A stretch of DNA of 49,182 nucleotides from an uncultured Bacilli bacterium. GTDB taxonomy: Bacteria; Bacillota_I; Bacilli_A; RF39; UBA660. Made by a program: the position numbers and the translations under genes. Below, piece by piece: positions 33,503 to 41,427 of the stretch. The stretch lies in assembly GCA_947585595.1 (NCBI GenBank), contig CANPXB010000009.1:1-49182 (forward strand), read 5' to 3'. The notes under the pieces were generated by a model. The model saw only the letters and a list, made by a program, of their open reading frames with translations. It made no database searches and was not told where the DNA came from. How positions within the stretch are numbered: position 1 is the first letter of the stretch; each line of letters begins with the position of its first letter.

Positions 33503-33968
33503 AATTATTAATTTTCATTGAATAAGCAATATTTTTAATTTTAAAGCCAACTTTTTCATATAAATGACGAGCATTTTCATTTTCTTCATTTACCGTTAAT
33601 CTCAAATCAGTATAATTATGTTCTTTAGCATACTTTTTTATATATTCTAATAATTCATAACCAATTCCTTGATTACGATATGTATCTAAAACACCCATTG
33701 CATCAATATCTAATTCTTTACGATATTTGTAACCATTCTTTTTATTTTCTCTCTTAGATAATAATATATAACCTACAATTTGCTTATCTAATTTAGCGAC
33801 AAATATATTTTCTTCTTGAATTAAATTTTTTAAATCTTCTTCATTAAAAATATAATCAGTATGTTCAAAAATATCTGGACGCCATTTAACATGACAATCA
33901 TGAACTTGAAGAGCTATTTTATCAATAATTTCTAAATCAGATACTTGCGGAATTTCTACTTTTATCAT
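33501..33968 (-). CDS. GNAT-family N-acetyltransferase
   Basis: 155 residues with the GNAT fold order: VEIPQVSDLEIIDKIAL start, strands around EENIFVAKLDKQIVGYILL, the acetyl-CoA loop in LDTYRNQGIGYELLEYIKKY (about 94-113, Q/R-x-x-G-x-G/A type), and NENARHLYEKVGFK near the end. Substrate not predictable. Starts 12 bases after obg; same operon. Confidence 0.85.
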   Translation of the reverse strand: MIKVEIPQVSDLEIIDKIALQVHDCHVKWRPDIFEHTDYIFNEEDLKNLIQEENIFVAKLDKQIVGYILLSKRENKKNGYKYRKELDIDAMGVLDTYRNQGIGYELLEYIKKYAKEHNYTDLRLTVNEENENARHLYEKVGFKIKNIAYSMKINN

Positions 33969-33979
33969 CTATCCAACAC

Positions 33980-35257
33980 CTATTCTTTAAAAGTAAACAT
34001 AAAGTCTAAGATTTGAACATCATCACCTTTTTGAGCTCCAAGACGTTCTAATTCATCATCAACACCCATACCCCTTAATTTACGAGCAAATCTTTGTACA
34101 GATTCATCCTCTTGAAACTTTGTCATCTTAAGTAACTTTTCAATTTCTGCTCCTTTTAAAATCCATACACCACTATCATCACGACTTATTGTATATGGTT
34201 TTTCGTTCTTAAACTTATATATAACATGACTTTCTAATTTTTCATCTTCATATATTGGTTCTTCTTCTATTGTTTCTAATAAATCAGCCAGTCTAACAAT
34301 CATCTTATCTAAACCATCATTATTAATTGCACTAAGTAAAATAATTTCTTTATCTGGATACTCCTTTTTAAATTTTTCTAAATTATCTAAAGCATCAGGT
34401 AAATCCATTTTATTAGCAATAATTATTTCTTTTTTCTTAGCTAATTTATCATTATAAGATTCTATTTCTTTTCTAATAACTTTATAATCTTCAATTGGAT
34501 TTCTTCCTTCAAAAGAACCCATATCTATAACATGAGCTATTAATTTAGTACGCATCGCATGTTTTAAGAATTTTTCTCCTAAACCTGCTCCTTCACTAGC
34601 TCCTTCAATTAAACCTGGTAAATCAGCCATGACAAATGATCTATTATCTTTTAATTTAACTACTCCTAAATTAGGACTTAATGTTGTAAAGTGATAAGAA
34701 GCAATCTTTGGATTCGCTCCACTTATTAAAGAAAGAATAGTACTCTTACCTACTGAAGGCATTCCTACTAAACCAACATCAGCTAAGACTTTTAATTCAC
34801 ATTTAACAATTCTTTCTTCTCCTGGTTCACCATATTCACTCATTTTAGGAGCTGGTTCTTCTTGGGTAGCAAACGCTTTATTACCACGTCCTCCTCTACC
34901 ACCATGACAGACAACAAACTCATCCCCATCATTAACTAAATCACAGATAACTAAACCAGTTTCATCATCTATTAAAGTTGTTCCTTCTGGTACTTTGATA
35001 ATAATATTATCAGCATTCGCCCCATGTTTATTACTACCTTTACCATTAACTCCTTTAGTTCCTTTAATAATCTTGGCATATTTTAAATCAACTAAAGTCT
35101 TTAAACCTTTTTCTACTTTAAATATTATATCTGATCCTTTGCCACCATTCCCTCCATCTGGTCCTCCTAGAGGAACAAACTTCTCTCTTCTAAAAGAAGT
35201 ACATCCATCTCCTCCTTTACCAGCTATGAGTTTAATTGTAACTTCATCGATAAACAT
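33980..35257 (-). CDS. obg: Obg GTPase
   Basis: 425-residue ribosome-assembly and stress GTPase. Glycine-rich Obg fold (1-158: GGKGGDGCTSFRREKFVPLG, GPDGGNGGKG), G domain with GMPSVGKST, TTLSPNLGVV (switch region), DLPGLIEGA and NKMDLP, then the C-terminal OCT domain (about 350-425). Directly follows the 126-residue unknown gene, at the position obg has after spo0B in Bacillus. Confidence 0.97.
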   Translation of the reverse strand: MFIDEVTIKLIAGKGGDGCTSFRREKFVPLGGPDGGNGGKGSDIIFKVEKGLKTLVDLKYAKIIKGTKGVNGKGSNKHGANADNIIIKVPEGTTLIDDETGLVICDLVNDGDEFVVCHGGRGGRGNKAFATQEEPAPKMSEYGEPGEERIVKCELKVLADVGLVGMPSVGKSTILSLISGANPKIASYHFTTLSPNLGVVKLKDNRSFVMADLPGLIEGASEGAGLGEKFLKHAMRTKLIAHVIDMGSFEGRNPIEDYKVIRKEIESYNDKLAKKKEIIIANKMDLPDALDNLEKFKKEYPDKEIILLSAINNDGLDKMIVRLADLLETIEEEPIYEDEKLESHVIYKFKNEKPYTISRDDSGVWILKGAEIEKLLKMTKFQEDESVQRFARKLRGMGVDDELERLGAQKGDDVQILDFMFTFKE

Positions 35258-35638
35258 TTAAATCACCTTACCTTTATCATGATTCATTAACTTTTCATGA
35301 TGTTCTAACATCACTACTAAAAAATTCTTTATCATTTCAATACTACGATCTACTTTACCTTCTTTTGCCATATACTTTTGTAAACGATCTACTGAACTCA
35401 TTCTTGTTAAGATATCTTTTTTTTCATCTATTAAATCACTTGGATAATATTCTATCCCAAATAATGTTAAAGAATTAGCTACATAACCAAATAATAAATC
35501 TATAACTTGATATAATTTATCACTACTTACTAAACTTAAATCTAATACATCATCTCTAATATATTCTTCAAATTTATCACGGTATATATCACCTAATGGT
35601 AATTCGTAAATTTTATTATCTAATTTAGCTTTTAACAT
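35258..35638 (-). CDS. Unknown protein in the spo0B position (126 aa)
   Basis: Small, soluble, helical; no family recognised. It sits between rpmA and obg, where Bacillus has spo0B, but no phosphotransferase-type His motif is apparent and it is much shorter than Spo0B. Its stop is directly followed by the obg start. Confidence 0.65.
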   Translation of the reverse strand: MLKAKLDNKIYELPLGDIYRDKFEEYIRDDVLDLSLVSSDKLYQVIDLLFGYVANSLTLFGIEYYPSDLIDEKKDILTRMSSVDRLQKYMAKEGKVDRSIEMIKNFLVVMLEHHEKLMNHDKGKVI

Positions 35639-35656
35639 TTATATCATCTCAATTAA

Positions 35657-35665
35657 ATTATAACA
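35657..35665 (-). promoter_or_regulatory. Extended -10 promoter before the 126-aa gene and obg
   Basis: TGTTATAAT on the minus strand 19 bases before the start codon. Confidence 0.5.
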
Positions 35666-35670
35666 TAAAC

Positions 35671-35692
35671 AAAGGACCTAAATAAGGTCCTT
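35671..35692 (-). terminator. Hairpin between rpmA and the obg unit
   Basis: AAAGGACC / GGTCCTTT stem with a 6-base loop and a short T-rich tail; a weak terminator or attenuator. Confidence 0.6.
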
Positions 35693-35695
35693 TTA

Positions 35696-35980
35696 TTAAG
35701 CTTCGTAAACACTAACTTTTTTCTTATCTCTACCTAGTCTTTCAAATTTAACTACTCCAGAGACTTTAGCAAATAAAGTGTGGTCTTTACCCATTCCAAC
35801 ATTTACGCCAGGATAAATCTTAGTTCCTCTTTGACGGTATAATATACTTCCAGCTGATACCATTTGGCCATCAGCAGCTTTAGCACCTAATCTACGACCT
35901 CTAGAATCTCTACCGTTTTGTGTAGAACCTTGAGCTTTAACGTGAGCGAATAATTGGATATTTAATCTCATCAATTTCAT
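35696..35980 (-). CDS. rpmA: Ribosomal protein L27 with cleavable N-terminus
   Basis: 94 residues: [22 protein letters not shown] and [17 protein letters not shown] are the L27 core. The N-terminus [12 protein letters not shown] is the Firmicutes-type extension removed by the Prp protease after LFA; prp is the neighbouring gene. Start at 35980 has GAGG 8 bases ahead. Confidence 0.97.
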   Translation of the reverse strand: MKLMRLNIQLFAHVKAQGSTQNGRDSRGRRLGAKAADGQMVSAGSILYRQRGTKIYPGVNVGMGKDHTLFAKVSGVVKFERLGRDKKKVSVYEA

Positions 35981-35983
35981 ATT

Positions 35984-36292
35984 CTAAACCTCATTTCTAA
36001 TCTCAATATTTTTCGGATACTCTTCTTGTAATTCATTTAACATATTAACTAAGTTATTTAATAACTTTTCATTAACAACTGTATCCTCTTTAACTCTAAT
36101 CTTTAAATAACCAGAGTCTTCTTCGTAACTAATTGAATCATCTAATAATAATATACTATTTACAGTAGTTATTGCCATTGCACTAACTGAAGCACAAACA
36201 ATGTCATTACCTAAATTATCATAATTAGCATGACCCTTTATTACAAGTTCATAAACTTTATTCTTTTTTACTTTAACATTAACCTTAATCAT
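35984..36292 (-). CDS. prp: Ribosomal-processing cysteine protease Prp
   Basis: 102 residues of the YsxB family. It keeps the catalytic His in KGHANYD (about residue 20) and the Cys in GNDIVCASVS (about 33). It trims the L27 N-terminus and is conserved between rplU and rpmA, as here. Confidence 0.95.
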   Translation of the reverse strand: MIKVNVKVKKNKVYELVIKGHANYDNLGNDIVCASVSAMAITTVNSILLLDDSISYEEDSGYLKIRVKEDTVVNEKLLNNLVNMLNELQEEYPKNIEIRNEV

Positions 36293-36294
36293 AA

Positions 36295-36594
36295 TTATTT
36301 ACTAATTTTCTTAACAATTAACTTAGTATATGGTTGTCTATGACCTTGTCTATTACGGAATTTTTTCTTAGGTCTGTATTTAAAAATAATAACCTTTTTT
36401 TGTTTTCCTTGTTTTTCAACAGAACAAACAACTTTTGCACCGTCAACTACTGGATTACCAGCTACACCATCAACATATAATACTTCAGTAAAAGTAACAT
36501 CGCTACCTACTTCAGCATCTAACTTTTCAACATAGATAGTATCGCCTTCAGAAACATAATATTGTTTACCACCAGTAACAAATATAGCTTTCAT
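36295..36594 (-). CDS. rplU: Ribosomal protein L21
   Basis: 99 residues, [18 protein letters not shown] to [19 protein letters not shown], full length for L21. GGAGG lies 7 bases before the second ATG (36594); the ATG at 36600 is too close. First gene of rplU-prp-rpmA. Confidence 0.96.
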   Translation of the reverse strand: MKAIFVTGGKQYYVSEGDTIYVEKLDAEVGSDVTFTEVLYVDGVAGNPVVDGAKVVCSVEKQGKQKKVIIFKYRPKKKFRNRQGHRQPYTKLIVKKISK

Positions 36595-36600
36595 CTTCAT

Positions 36601-36692
36601 ACCTCCTTATAATTTTTAAGACGCGCCCTTAAGGTGACTTAAAGTTCTTATAACCTTTTTAGTGCGGTTTTGATGATTGCTTCAAAACAATT
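36601..36692 (-). ncRNA. Probable L21 leader (autoregulatory 5' UTR of rplU)
   Basis: About 90 transcribed bases, less AT-rich than the surroundings (contains AAAACCGCAC and AAGGGCGCGTCTT), with complementary blocks CTTTAAGTCACCTTAAGG and TTTTGAAGC / GATGATT-type pairing. The position fits the L21 leader known upstream of rplU in Firmicutes; consensus match not tested. Confidence 0.5.
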
Positions 36693-36695
36693 GAA

Positions 36696-36704
36696 ATTAT
36701 AACA
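36696..36704 (-). promoter_or_regulatory. Extended -10 promoter of rplU-prp-rpmA
   Basis: TGTTATAAT on the minus strand, about 100 bases before the rplU start, allowing for the structured leader. Confidence 0.6.
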
Positions 36705-36724
36705 AATTATTATATATTAGTCAA

Positions 36725-37777
36725 TTAAAACCTTTGTTTAGTTAAGACTAAGTTACTTACTTGATCTACATCATGATAATTAGCTATTTTCTGTTCATAA
36801 AAACTAATTTGTTCTAATTTACGACTTATATATTGATAAAAATCTAGTATTCTACTTCTTTGACTATAAAAAACACTCATAATAAATTCATATGATTGAT
36901 TTACATCTCTTGTATCTAATATAGCTGAAGGTGACTTTCTTACTCCAACATAACTATCATAGTTAAGTAAATGACGACGATTTATTAAAGTAGTATAACC
37001 TATAACATAACGACTATCTTTTTCTGTATTACCTATAATATGTGCAAATTTATCATCATTATCAAATGTTGCTACCTTTTCCCAAGTAGGATCTATTATA
37101 TATTTACCATAAGTATCTTTAACACAAACAACTGCATGATTTATTGAAGATGGCATTATTCTTGTTTTAACATTACTAACCCAAGTACTTTTTGCTCCAC
37201 CTACTGATAAATAAGAAGCAGTAAATCCCATCTTTTCATAGATATCTTTTAAATTAGTAGCTATATGACGACATACTCCTGTTCCACTACTTATTCTAGC
37301 TCCATATATCTCTGGACATATCCCACCATCATAATTATATTTATGATAATTAAAATCTCCATTATAAGATAAAAAACCATTATATAATAAACATTGATAA
37401 AATAACCCAATATCTAAGCTATCTTTTAAATTAAGATATCTAAAGAAATGAGCAATATCTTCTACTAATGAATCATATAAATCAACACAATTATGATACT
37501 CTTGACTTCCTCTAATTAATTGTCTTTTATATTCTAAAGAGAAATCCTTTGTATCTTTTAAAGCTTTAAGAATTGAGGTAGTTAAGGCATAACCAGTCGC
37601 TCCTGTAATAATCGGAAATAACATATTATTATTACCCATTGTTACAGTAAGTCCTAGACTAGTTAAAAAAGATATTAATTTAGCAATATTTCTTTGGTCA
37701 GTTAAAAAGCTAGTTAACTGACTTTGATAAGCACTAGCTACCTTCTCACTTACATTACATAATTGTCTAGACGTCAT
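36725..37777 (-). CDS. Transglutaminase-like protein (350 aa)
   Basis: Residues about 150-235 carry the transglutaminase-core triad: C169 in GTGVCRHIA, H214 in INHAVV and D229 in YIIDPTW. The region before (30-75) is hydrophobic and may be membrane-associated (LISFLTSLGLTV, MLFPIITGATGYAL). The N- and C-terminal parts are not recognised. Such proteins are usually proteases or crosslinking enzymes. It has its own promoter, inserted between spoIVFB and rplU. Confidence 0.75.
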   Translation of the reverse strand: MTSRQLCNVSEKVASAYQSQLTSFLTDQRNIAKLISFLTSLGLTVTMGNNNMLFPIITGATGYALTTSILKALKDTKDFSLEYKRQLIRGSQEYHNCVDLYDSLVEDIAHFFRYLNLKDSLDIGLFYQCLLYNGFLSYNGDFNYHKYNYDGGICPEIYGARISSGTGVCRHIATNLKDIYEKMGFTASYLSVGGAKSTWVSNVKTRIMPSSINHAVVCVKDTYGKYIIDPTWEKVATFDNDDKFAHIIGNTEKDSRYVIGYTTLINRRHLLNYDSYVGVRKSPSAILDTRDVNQSYEFIMSVFYSQRSRILDFYQYISRKLEQISFYEQKIANYHDVDQVSNLVLTKQRF

Positions 37778-37807
37778 ACCTTAAATCCTCTTTTCATTCC
37801 CGGTAAA

Positions 37808-37836
37808 ATAGTACTAAAAAAACCTTTATTTGTCAA
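37808..37836 (-). promoter_or_regulatory. Promoter of the transglutaminase-like gene
   Basis: TTGACA (37831-37836), 17-base spacer, TACTAT (37808-37813), just past the stop of the upstream M50 gene. Confidence 0.6.
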
Positions 37837-37838
37837 AA

Positions 37839-38606
37839 TTAGCTTCTATATTTAACTATCCTAATATAATCTCTTTCATTAATAAATCTCTTCTTATTTT
37901 TAAAATAATAATATTTATCTAATCTCATCTTATCTATATCATCTATATTATTAATTATCTTATTATAATAATGATCATATAATATTCTTTCTAAATAAAA
38001 CTTATTAATTACTTGTTTTTCTTCTTTTATAACTTCATATATCTTCATTCCTAAATAAATATATAGTATTAAATCATTAACTTTATATATTAAATTAAAT
38101 CCGATATATAAAATAAGACTTATAATACCTATTATAATCATTAAATGATAACTCTTTTTATAAGCGATAAACTTACTTAAAATAGCTAATAATAACTTAC
38201 TTCCATCTAAAGGAATAATCGGTATTAAATTAAATAAAATAATATTTATATTATATTTAATAAATAATATATATGTTCTTTCTACCACTAAGTTATATTT
38301 ATATAACATAAATATTATTAATATTAAGATTAATTGAAATATGATACCACCTAAACTAATCAAGATATCTCTATATATTCTTTCATGGATTTTTTTCTTA
38401 ATATAACTAACTCCTCCAAAAGGATAAATAACTATTTTTTCTATTTCTATTTTAAAAAGTTTAAAGAAAAATACATGACCTAGTTCATGTATTATAACAA
38501 TTATAAATATTATACTAATATTCTTGATATATCCTGCTAATAAAGATAGTAACATTATTAAATAAGTACTATAATCTATTTTTATCTTAAGAAATATATT
38601 CTTCAT
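37839..38606 (-). CDS. M50 site-2 protease, SpoIVFB-like
   Basis: 255-residue membrane metalloprotease with about six helices. Zinc motif HELGH in FIIVIIHELGHVFFFKLF (about residue 41) and the third ligand in IPIIPLDGSKLLLA (about 135). It overlaps the end of a SpoIVFA-like gene by 20 bases and precedes rplU, the position of spoIVFB in Bacillus. There SpoIVFB activates a sporulation sigma factor; the target here is unknown. Confidence 0.85.
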   Translation of the reverse strand: MKNIFLKIKIDYSTYLIMLLSLLAGYIKNISIIFIIVIIHELGHVFFFKLFKIEIEKIVIYPFGGVSYIKKKIHERIYRDILISLGGIIFQLILILIIFMLYKYNLVVERTYILFIKYNINIILFNLIPIIPLDGSKLLLAILSKFIAYKKSYHLMIIIGIISLILYIGFNLIYKVNDLILYIYLGMKIYEVIKEEKQVINKFYLERILYDHYYNKIINNIDDIDKMRLDKYYYFKNKKRFINERDYIRIVKYRS

Positions 38607-39162
38607 ACTTTATAACTTGATCATCTTTCTTAATCGTTACTAAGTACTCCCTATCTTCTACTACTCCAATAATATCTCCTTTAGATACATAATCATATAA
38701 ACTATATTCAGTTACTTCTATATTACTATACCAAATATCTACTCCATCATTACCTTGAATAATTATGGTCTTCCCTAAATCATCTTTATCTCCAATAAAG
38801 ACAATAATACCGCCCTCTAAAGCCTTAACAGGTGTTTCTTTATCTACCAAGAATTTAACTGCCTCTCCAACATGTTCATATGACATATTATTATCTAAAT
38901 TAGCTACCTCCATCTCTTCCTTATTTTCTTTATCTCCCCCAATATATTTATTATAAAATTTATTAATTTTACTAAAATCAAAATTATTTTCTAAAACTTC
39001 ATTAACATATTTACTTTTAAATTCACTACTAAAATTAGTTAAAACTAAACTTCCTAATACAAAAATAACAGCTAATAAAAACTGACTAAATAAAATAGAT
39101 AATTTATCACTACTAACTTTTCTTGTTTTAAATCTCTTCTTATAATACTTACTATCTTTCAT
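38587..39162 (-). CDS. SpoIVFA-like membrane protein with an M23-like domain
   Basis: 191 residues: basic head, one membrane helix (about 25-45), and an external domain with the LytM/M23 strand pattern (PVKALEGGIIVFIGDKDDLG, TIIIQGNDGVDIWYSNI, VSKGDIIGVVE) but without the zinc ligands HxH, as in SpoIVFA. It would hold or regulate the neighbouring M50 protease. Its start lies 22 bases after mreD. Confidence 0.75.
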   Translation of the reverse strand: MKDSKYYKKRFKTRKVSSDKLSILFSQFLLAVIFVLGSLVLTNFSSEFKSKYVNEVLENNFDFSKINKFYNKYIGGDKENKEEMEVANLDNNMSYEHVGEAVKFLVDKETPVKALEGGIIVFIGDKDDLGKTIIIQGNDGVDIWYSNIEVTEYSLYDYVSKGDIIGVVEDREYLVTIKKDDQVIKYEEYIS

Positions 39163-39184
39163 CTAATCACCATTAAATAATATG

Positions 39185-39559
39185 CTAATGACTATTATTT
39201 AATAACCACTTACTATATAAAATATAACCTATTTGTAAGATTAAACTCCCTATAAAATATCCAATATAATAATTATTATAACTACCAAGATAAAATGTTA
39301 TATTAAAGTATAACCCATATAATAAGATATTCTTTATTACATTATATTTTTTCTTAAATTTAATTTTTTTAAAGATTAAATAAAGTATTACAAGAATAAT
39401 TAAGTTTAAAAGTATTTTATGATATAAAAAGTCAAGTATAATACCACAAACTATAACTGAGAATAAATCATTTTTATCAAGATTATTAATTATAAAATAA
39501 GTTTTAATTGGGTTAAAGAAAGATAAAATATAATCTAAAATAAAACCCAGATAAATCAT
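39185..39559 (-). CDS. mreD: MreD-like membrane protein
   Basis: 124 residues, almost entirely membrane helices (four or so), shorter than usual MreD (~160-170). Identified by the position after mreC, with a four-base overlap, and by hydrophobicity; sequence identity is low. Confidence 0.65.
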   Translation of the reverse strand: MIYLGFILDYILSFFNPIKTYFIINNLDKNDLFSVIVCGIILDFLYHKILLNLIILVILYLIFKKIKFKKKYNVIKNILLYGLYFNITFYLGSYNNYYIGYFIGSLILQIGYILYSKWLLNNSH

Positions 39560-40203
39560 TTAAGACTACTTAAGACTCCAACATATATTAAGTCTTGATT
39601 ATCAACTAATTCTACTTCTAATTCTTTACCCAAGTTATTCTCATCCATCTTAACCTTTTTAATCTTCCCCACATAGATTCCTCCAGGTATATTTGTAAGC
39701 CCTGATGTTGTAATTATATCTCCGACTTTTAATTCACTATATTTATCTAGTAAATCAACCTTCTTCCCTTTTAAATTACCATAAGTATCATCAACTTTAA
39801 CTGATAAACTAAGATTACTAGATAGTAATTTAACATTAGCTTCTGATTTATTTACTTCACTAATAATTCCTACTAAACCTTCTTCATTTATTACCGGATC
39901 TCCGACATTTACTTTATTACTTCCAACATTAATAATTATTTCATTATAAAAATTATGAATATCTCTTAAAATAACTCTAGCTATGACATAACTATTATCT
40001 AAACTTTCAATCTTTTTTAAACTCTTTATTTCATCTCTTAAAATATCATTTTCTTGTTGCAAAACAGCAATATCTACCTCTTCTTTATTATTATATTTTA
40101 AATAATTAAATAGATAATTACCTCCTATTACTAAACTAATAACAATTATTAATAATATAACTTTTATAATATATTTATTTTTCTTCGGCAAATAAATCAC
40201 CAT
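39556..40203 (-). CDS. mreC: Cell-shape protein MreC
   Basis: About 215 residues: membrane helix (about 13-33), short coiled coil (VDIAVLQQENDILRDEIKSLKKI), then the MreC beta domain (VIARVILRD, VNVGDPVINEEGLVGIISEV, LKVGDIITTSGLTNIPGGIYVGKI). Shorter than the common 270-290. The start is uncertain because the frame overlaps radC; ATG 40203 or TTG 40191 are the candidates. mreB is not next to it. Confidence 0.85.
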   Translation of the reverse strand: MVIYLPKKNKYIIKVILLIIVISLVIGGNYLFNYLKYNNKEEVDIAVLQQENDILRDEIKSLKKIESLDNSYVIARVILRDIHNFYNEIIINVGSNKVNVGDPVINEEGLVGIISEVNKSEANVKLLSSNLSLSVKVDDTYGNLKGKKVDLLDKYSELKVGDIITTSGLTNIPGGIYVGKIKKVKMDENNLGKELEVELVDNQDLIYVGVLSSLK

Positions 40204-40867
40204 CACTTTCTCGGAAACTATAATAATTATTCTTCCCAATAATTAAGTGATCTATTACATTTATTCCCATTAATCTACCAATTTTAATAAATTCATTTGT
40301 TAATAATACATCATCAAATGAAGGACTTATACTACCTGCTGGATGATTATGAACAATAATCATAGCACTTGCATTACATTTAACTCCTTCTCTAAAAACA
40401 TCTCTTAAACTTACTTGACTATTATTAACTGTGCCAATAAATATTATCTTTTTAAAAATAACATATTTCTTAGTATCTAAATATATAGCTAAAAACTTTT
40501 CTTGTAATTCATTTTCTAATTCATCTTTAACTAAGTAATAAGCATCTTTACTACTTAGTATTTGATTAACTAAATCTTTTCTTGATAAGACTCTTTTGCC
40601 AAACTCAATAGCACTTAATAAAGTAATAGCTTTAACTTCCCCAACTCCTTTTATTTCTTTTAAAGTATTATAGTTAAGAGAAGCTAAATCATGTAATTTT
40701 ATTTCTCTTAATATATCTGTACTTACTTCTCTAACTGATTTATTATTTGTCCCTGTTCTAAGTAAAATACTAAGTAACTCTTCATTACTTAAAGCTTCGA
40801 CTCCATATTTTTTAAATCTTTCTCTTGGTCTTTCATCTAATGGTAATTCTTTAATTAAATAACTCAT
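40175..40867 (-). CDS. radC: RadC-family JAB/MPN protein
   Basis: 230 residues: N-terminal helix-hairpin-helix (ALSNEELLSILLRTG, LKEIKGVGEVKA) and a C-terminal MPN domain with the metal motif HNHPAGSISPSFDD. Exact role is not settled despite the old DNA-repair name. Overlaps the SPOR gene upstream and mreC downstream. Confidence 0.93.
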   Translation of the reverse strand: MSYLIKELPLDERPRERFKKYGVEALSNEELLSILLRTGTNNKSVREVSTDILREIKLHDLASLNYNTLKEIKGVGEVKAITLLSAIEFGKRVLSRKDLVNQILSSKDAYYLVKDELENELQEKFLAIYLDTKKYVIFKKIIFIGTVNNSQVSLRDVFREGVKCNASAMIIVHNHPAGSISPSFDDVLLTNEFIKIGRLMGINVIDHLIIGKNNYYSFRESDGDLFAEEK

Positions 40868-41292
40868 AACAACTCCTTATATTTATTTAAAACATCTAAA
40901 TTAATTGTTTTATAAGTATCACTATTCCCCCTTTTTATTAACTCTTCATCTTCTTTTATTTCTTTAATAAATTCTTTACTAACATTTATTTCTTTTAAAT
41001 AATAATTAAGACCAATCTTATCATAATATCTTTTAACTTTATTAATCGCTTCTTTATCTGATAAGATAGCTACATATACACGATATAAACTATCATCCAT
41101 AATAACAACCCCATTATTTCGCTCTGCTATCTTTAAAGCATTATCATAATTACTATAAACTCCTATCTGAAAAGCCTTAACTATTTTCGTTTCTTCTTTA
41201 TCATTTAAAACTATCTTATTAAACATCAAGTAAGCAAGACCACTTCCCAGTAAAATTGCGCTTAATAGTATAAGTAAAACTTTTTTCATCAT
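40864..41292 (-). CDS. SPOR-domain membrane protein (SpoIIB position)
   Basis: 142 residues: N-terminal membrane helix (3-24), then a SPOR-like domain (about 40-105: FQIGVYSNYDNALKIAERN, VIMDDSLYRVYVAILSDKEA, YYDKIGLNYYLKEI). SPOR domains bind denuded septal peptidoglycan. Placed ahead of radC-mreC-mreD, as spoIIB is in Bacillus. Confidence 0.75.
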   Translation of the reverse strand: MMKKVLLILLSAILLGSGLAYLMFNKIVLNDKEETKIVKAFQIGVYSNYDNALKIAERNNGVVIMDDSLYRVYVAILSDKEAINKVKRYYDKIGLNYYLKEINVSKEFIKEIKEDEELIKRGNSDTYKTINLDVLNKYKELL

Positions 41293-41403
41293 ATCACCTA
41301 TCTTAATATAAATTATTTATTTCATATTAAATGTCGATGTCTGTCACTAATAATCCCTCTACTTATATTATTATCTCTTTATCTTTAATTTCCTTTTTTT
41401 TAA

Positions 41404-41427
41404 ATAAAAAAAGATCCTTAAGGATCT
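41404..41427 (-). terminator. Terminator of rnc-smc
   Basis: AGATCCTTAAGGATCT stem followed by TTTTTTT on the minus strand, overlapping the smc stop. Confidence 0.85.

Noticed and set aside
34995-35261. 88-aa plus-strand ORF
   Set aside because: Proline-rich antisense shadow of the glycine-rich start of obg.
35258-35638. spo0B
   Set aside because: Right position only; length and sequence do not fit the Spo0B phosphotransferase.
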